Shown here piece by piece: positions 43,938-44,898 of a stretch of 44,898 bases of DNA. Numbering within the stretch: the stretch's first letter is position 1; the number at the start of each line of letters is the position of its first letter. The position numbers and the translations under genes were made by a program. The DNA is from Barnesiella sp. (GTDB taxonomy: Bacteria > Bacteroidota > Bacteroidia > Bacteroidales > Muribaculaceae). The notes beneath the pieces were generated by a model that saw only the letters and a program-made list of their open reading frames with translations, made no database searches and was not told the DNA's origin. Location of the stretch: positions 1 through 44,898 of the forward strand of contig JAAVEW010000009.1 of assembly GCA_014801075.1 (NCBI GenBank), given 5' to 3'.

Positions 43938-44783
43938 ATGGAACGAATGAAATTGAAAAAAGGGCATATCATCCTGTATCTGGGACTGCTCGTAGCGGTA
44001 TTCTTAGTGATGATATTGACGCGTAACATTGCTGCGAAAGGACACTCGGCATCTGACAGCGCAATGGCGCATAAGGGTGATTCTATCCGTGTGGCCATAC
44101 AGATTTCACCACTGGGAGTATCGACCAACGGTGACACTCTCGGCGGCTTCTACTATGATATGATACGGCAGATGGCACAGAAAGAGCATCTTGCCCTCAA
44201 AATCGACGGCTTCACGCAGGTGACCAACGCGCTCACCGACCTTGCCGAGGGGAAATGTGACATCGTCATATCCGACATTCCCATCACCTCCGACCTTCGC
44301 GACAGATTCCTCTTTACCGAACCGATATACGCCGACCGGCAGGTGCTTGTGCAACTCGCCGACTCTCTAACAGGTCTGCCTCCCATCCAATCGCAGGCCG
44401 ACCTGCGCGGAGACACAGTATTTATCGCGGCGCACTCCCCTTTCCGTTCCCGTCTGCAAAATCTTTCGCACGAGTTGGGTGACACAATCTACATATTCCA
44501 GGACCCCCATTACGGCCCGGAACAGATGATGCTGCTCACTGCAATAGGACAGTTGAAGAATGTTGTCGTCAACGAGCAGACAGCCCGCAATATAGCCAAG
44601 GACTATCCGCAGCTCGACCTCTCGCTCACCCTCTCGTTCAACCAGTTCCAGTCATGGGCCGTGGCACCTGACAAGCCACAGCTACTCGACAGCCTGAACA
44701 CGTGGATTGCCCGCTTCAAATCAACACCGCAATTTGACACTCTCGTCAACCGCTACTTCAATGAGCGCCCCGTAAAGATGTAG
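43938..44783 (+). CDS. Membrane-anchored solute-binding-domain protein (SBP type 3)
   Basis: This 281-residue protein has an uncleaved N-terminal anchor (LYLGLLVAVFLVMIL, about 14-28) with no lipobox, then a two-lobe solute-binding domain. That domain shows RVAIQISPLGV, NALTDLAEGKCDIVISDIPITSDLRDRFLFTEPIYADRQVL and a closing NTWIARFK. The pattern fits amino-acid-type binding proteins and the sensor half of MltF-like proteins, but no lysozyme-like half follows. No permease or ATPase is next to it, so it is more likely a sensor or a lost-transporter part. The start could also be Met4 (43947). Confidence 0.8.
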   Translation: MERMKLKKGHIILYLGLLVAVFLVMILTRNIAAKGHSASDSAMAHKGDSIRVAIQISPLGVSTNGDTLGGFYYDMIRQMAQKEHLALKIDGFTQVTNALTDLAEGKCDIVISDIPITSDLRDRFLFTEPIYADRQVLVQLADSLTGLPPIQSQADLRGDTVFIAAHSPFRSRLQNLSHELGDTIYIFQDPHYGPEQMMLLTAIGQLKNVVVNEQTARNIAKDYPQLDLSLTLSFNQFQSWAVAPDKPQLLDSLNTWIARFKSTPQFDTLVNRYFNERPVKM

Positions 44784-44870
44784 CATTCCGAATGTAATAC
44801 CGCAACCACATATTTTCACGGAATATCCGAGATAAAGGAATCGGCCAATGGGTCAAAATAAAACTGCACT

Positions 44871-44896
44871 CCAAAAGTTTTGTGTTCAACTTTTGG
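44871..44896. other. Edge hairpin, terminator or insertion-sequence end
   Basis: CCAAAAGTT (44871-44879) pairs perfectly with AACTTTTGG (44888-44896) across 8 nt. The flank ACTGCACT before it and GG at the window edge suggest a longer inverted repeat beyond the window. The words resemble IS150-type insertion-sequence ends (CTGCACC, AAAAGTTG), but no transposase is in view. Confidence 0.35.
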
Positions 44897-44898
44897 GG

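Overview
The window looks like a chromosomal piece of a gut Bacteroidales, most likely a Muribaculaceae-type genome. This rests on the gene families (bat aerotolerance operon, fimbrillin/DUF5119/DUF3575 triad, Porin_10-like porin, HU proteins with C-terminal extensions, thiamin TonB receptor plus PnuT), on Bacteroidetes-type promoter boxes (TAnnTTTG) before many operons, and on protein similarity judged by eye. No database search was possible, so family names are recognition calls.

Positions 1 to about 11,405 are the integrase-side end of an integrated element, most likely a temperate podovirus-like prophage that continues beyond the left edge. Leftward genes encode a giant polyvalent protein (at least 2179 residues, cut by the window edge, with a barnase/EndoU-like nuclease domain), a 409-residue coiled-coil protein and a 181-residue protein resembling a phage internal virion (DNA ejection) protein. 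A divergent unit carries a small-terminase-like protein and a possible 50-residue membrane protein. A 722-bp gene-free block then holds two arrays of 11-bp direct repeats (core AACCAAA) around a very AT-rich spacer, followed by a row of hairpins; this is a good candidate replication origin or partition/regulatory site. A tyrosine recombinase with a C-terminal extension follows. Between it and the host gene ppdK lie TTGTAA repeats and a 10-bp inverted repeat that may be the attachment core.

Positions 11,491 to 22,101 hold housekeeping genes: ppdK (leftward), rlmD (rightward, apparent TTG start), and a leftward thiamin uptake operon (TPP riboswitch, TonB receptor, PnuT). Divergent from that operon is a pair of HU-type genes; the second encodes an HU-like domain, a long acidic linker, one membrane helix and a LysM-like domain, a possible link between nucleoid and cell wall. 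A tandem UspA protein and a small helix-turn-helix protein follow.

Positions 22,418 to 31,187 are a complete leftward Bacteroidetes bat operon: moxR, a DUF58 gene, a membrane protein gene, then batA, batB, batC, batD and batE, with a promoter box in front and a strong hairpin terminator behind. Positions 31,471 to 34,622 are a leftward three-gene fimbrial operon (DUF3575, DUF5119 lipoprotein, fimbrillin) ending in a clear terminator.

Positions 34,817 to 44,783 run rightward: uvrB, a YgiQ-type radical SAM protein, an S9 peptidase lipoprotein, then after a strong terminator and a new promoter box DUF6155, a putative porin and a membrane-anchored solute-binding-domain protein. The window ends inside a hairpin that may be a terminator or an insertion-sequence end. 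I saw no rRNA, tRNA or CRISPR array.
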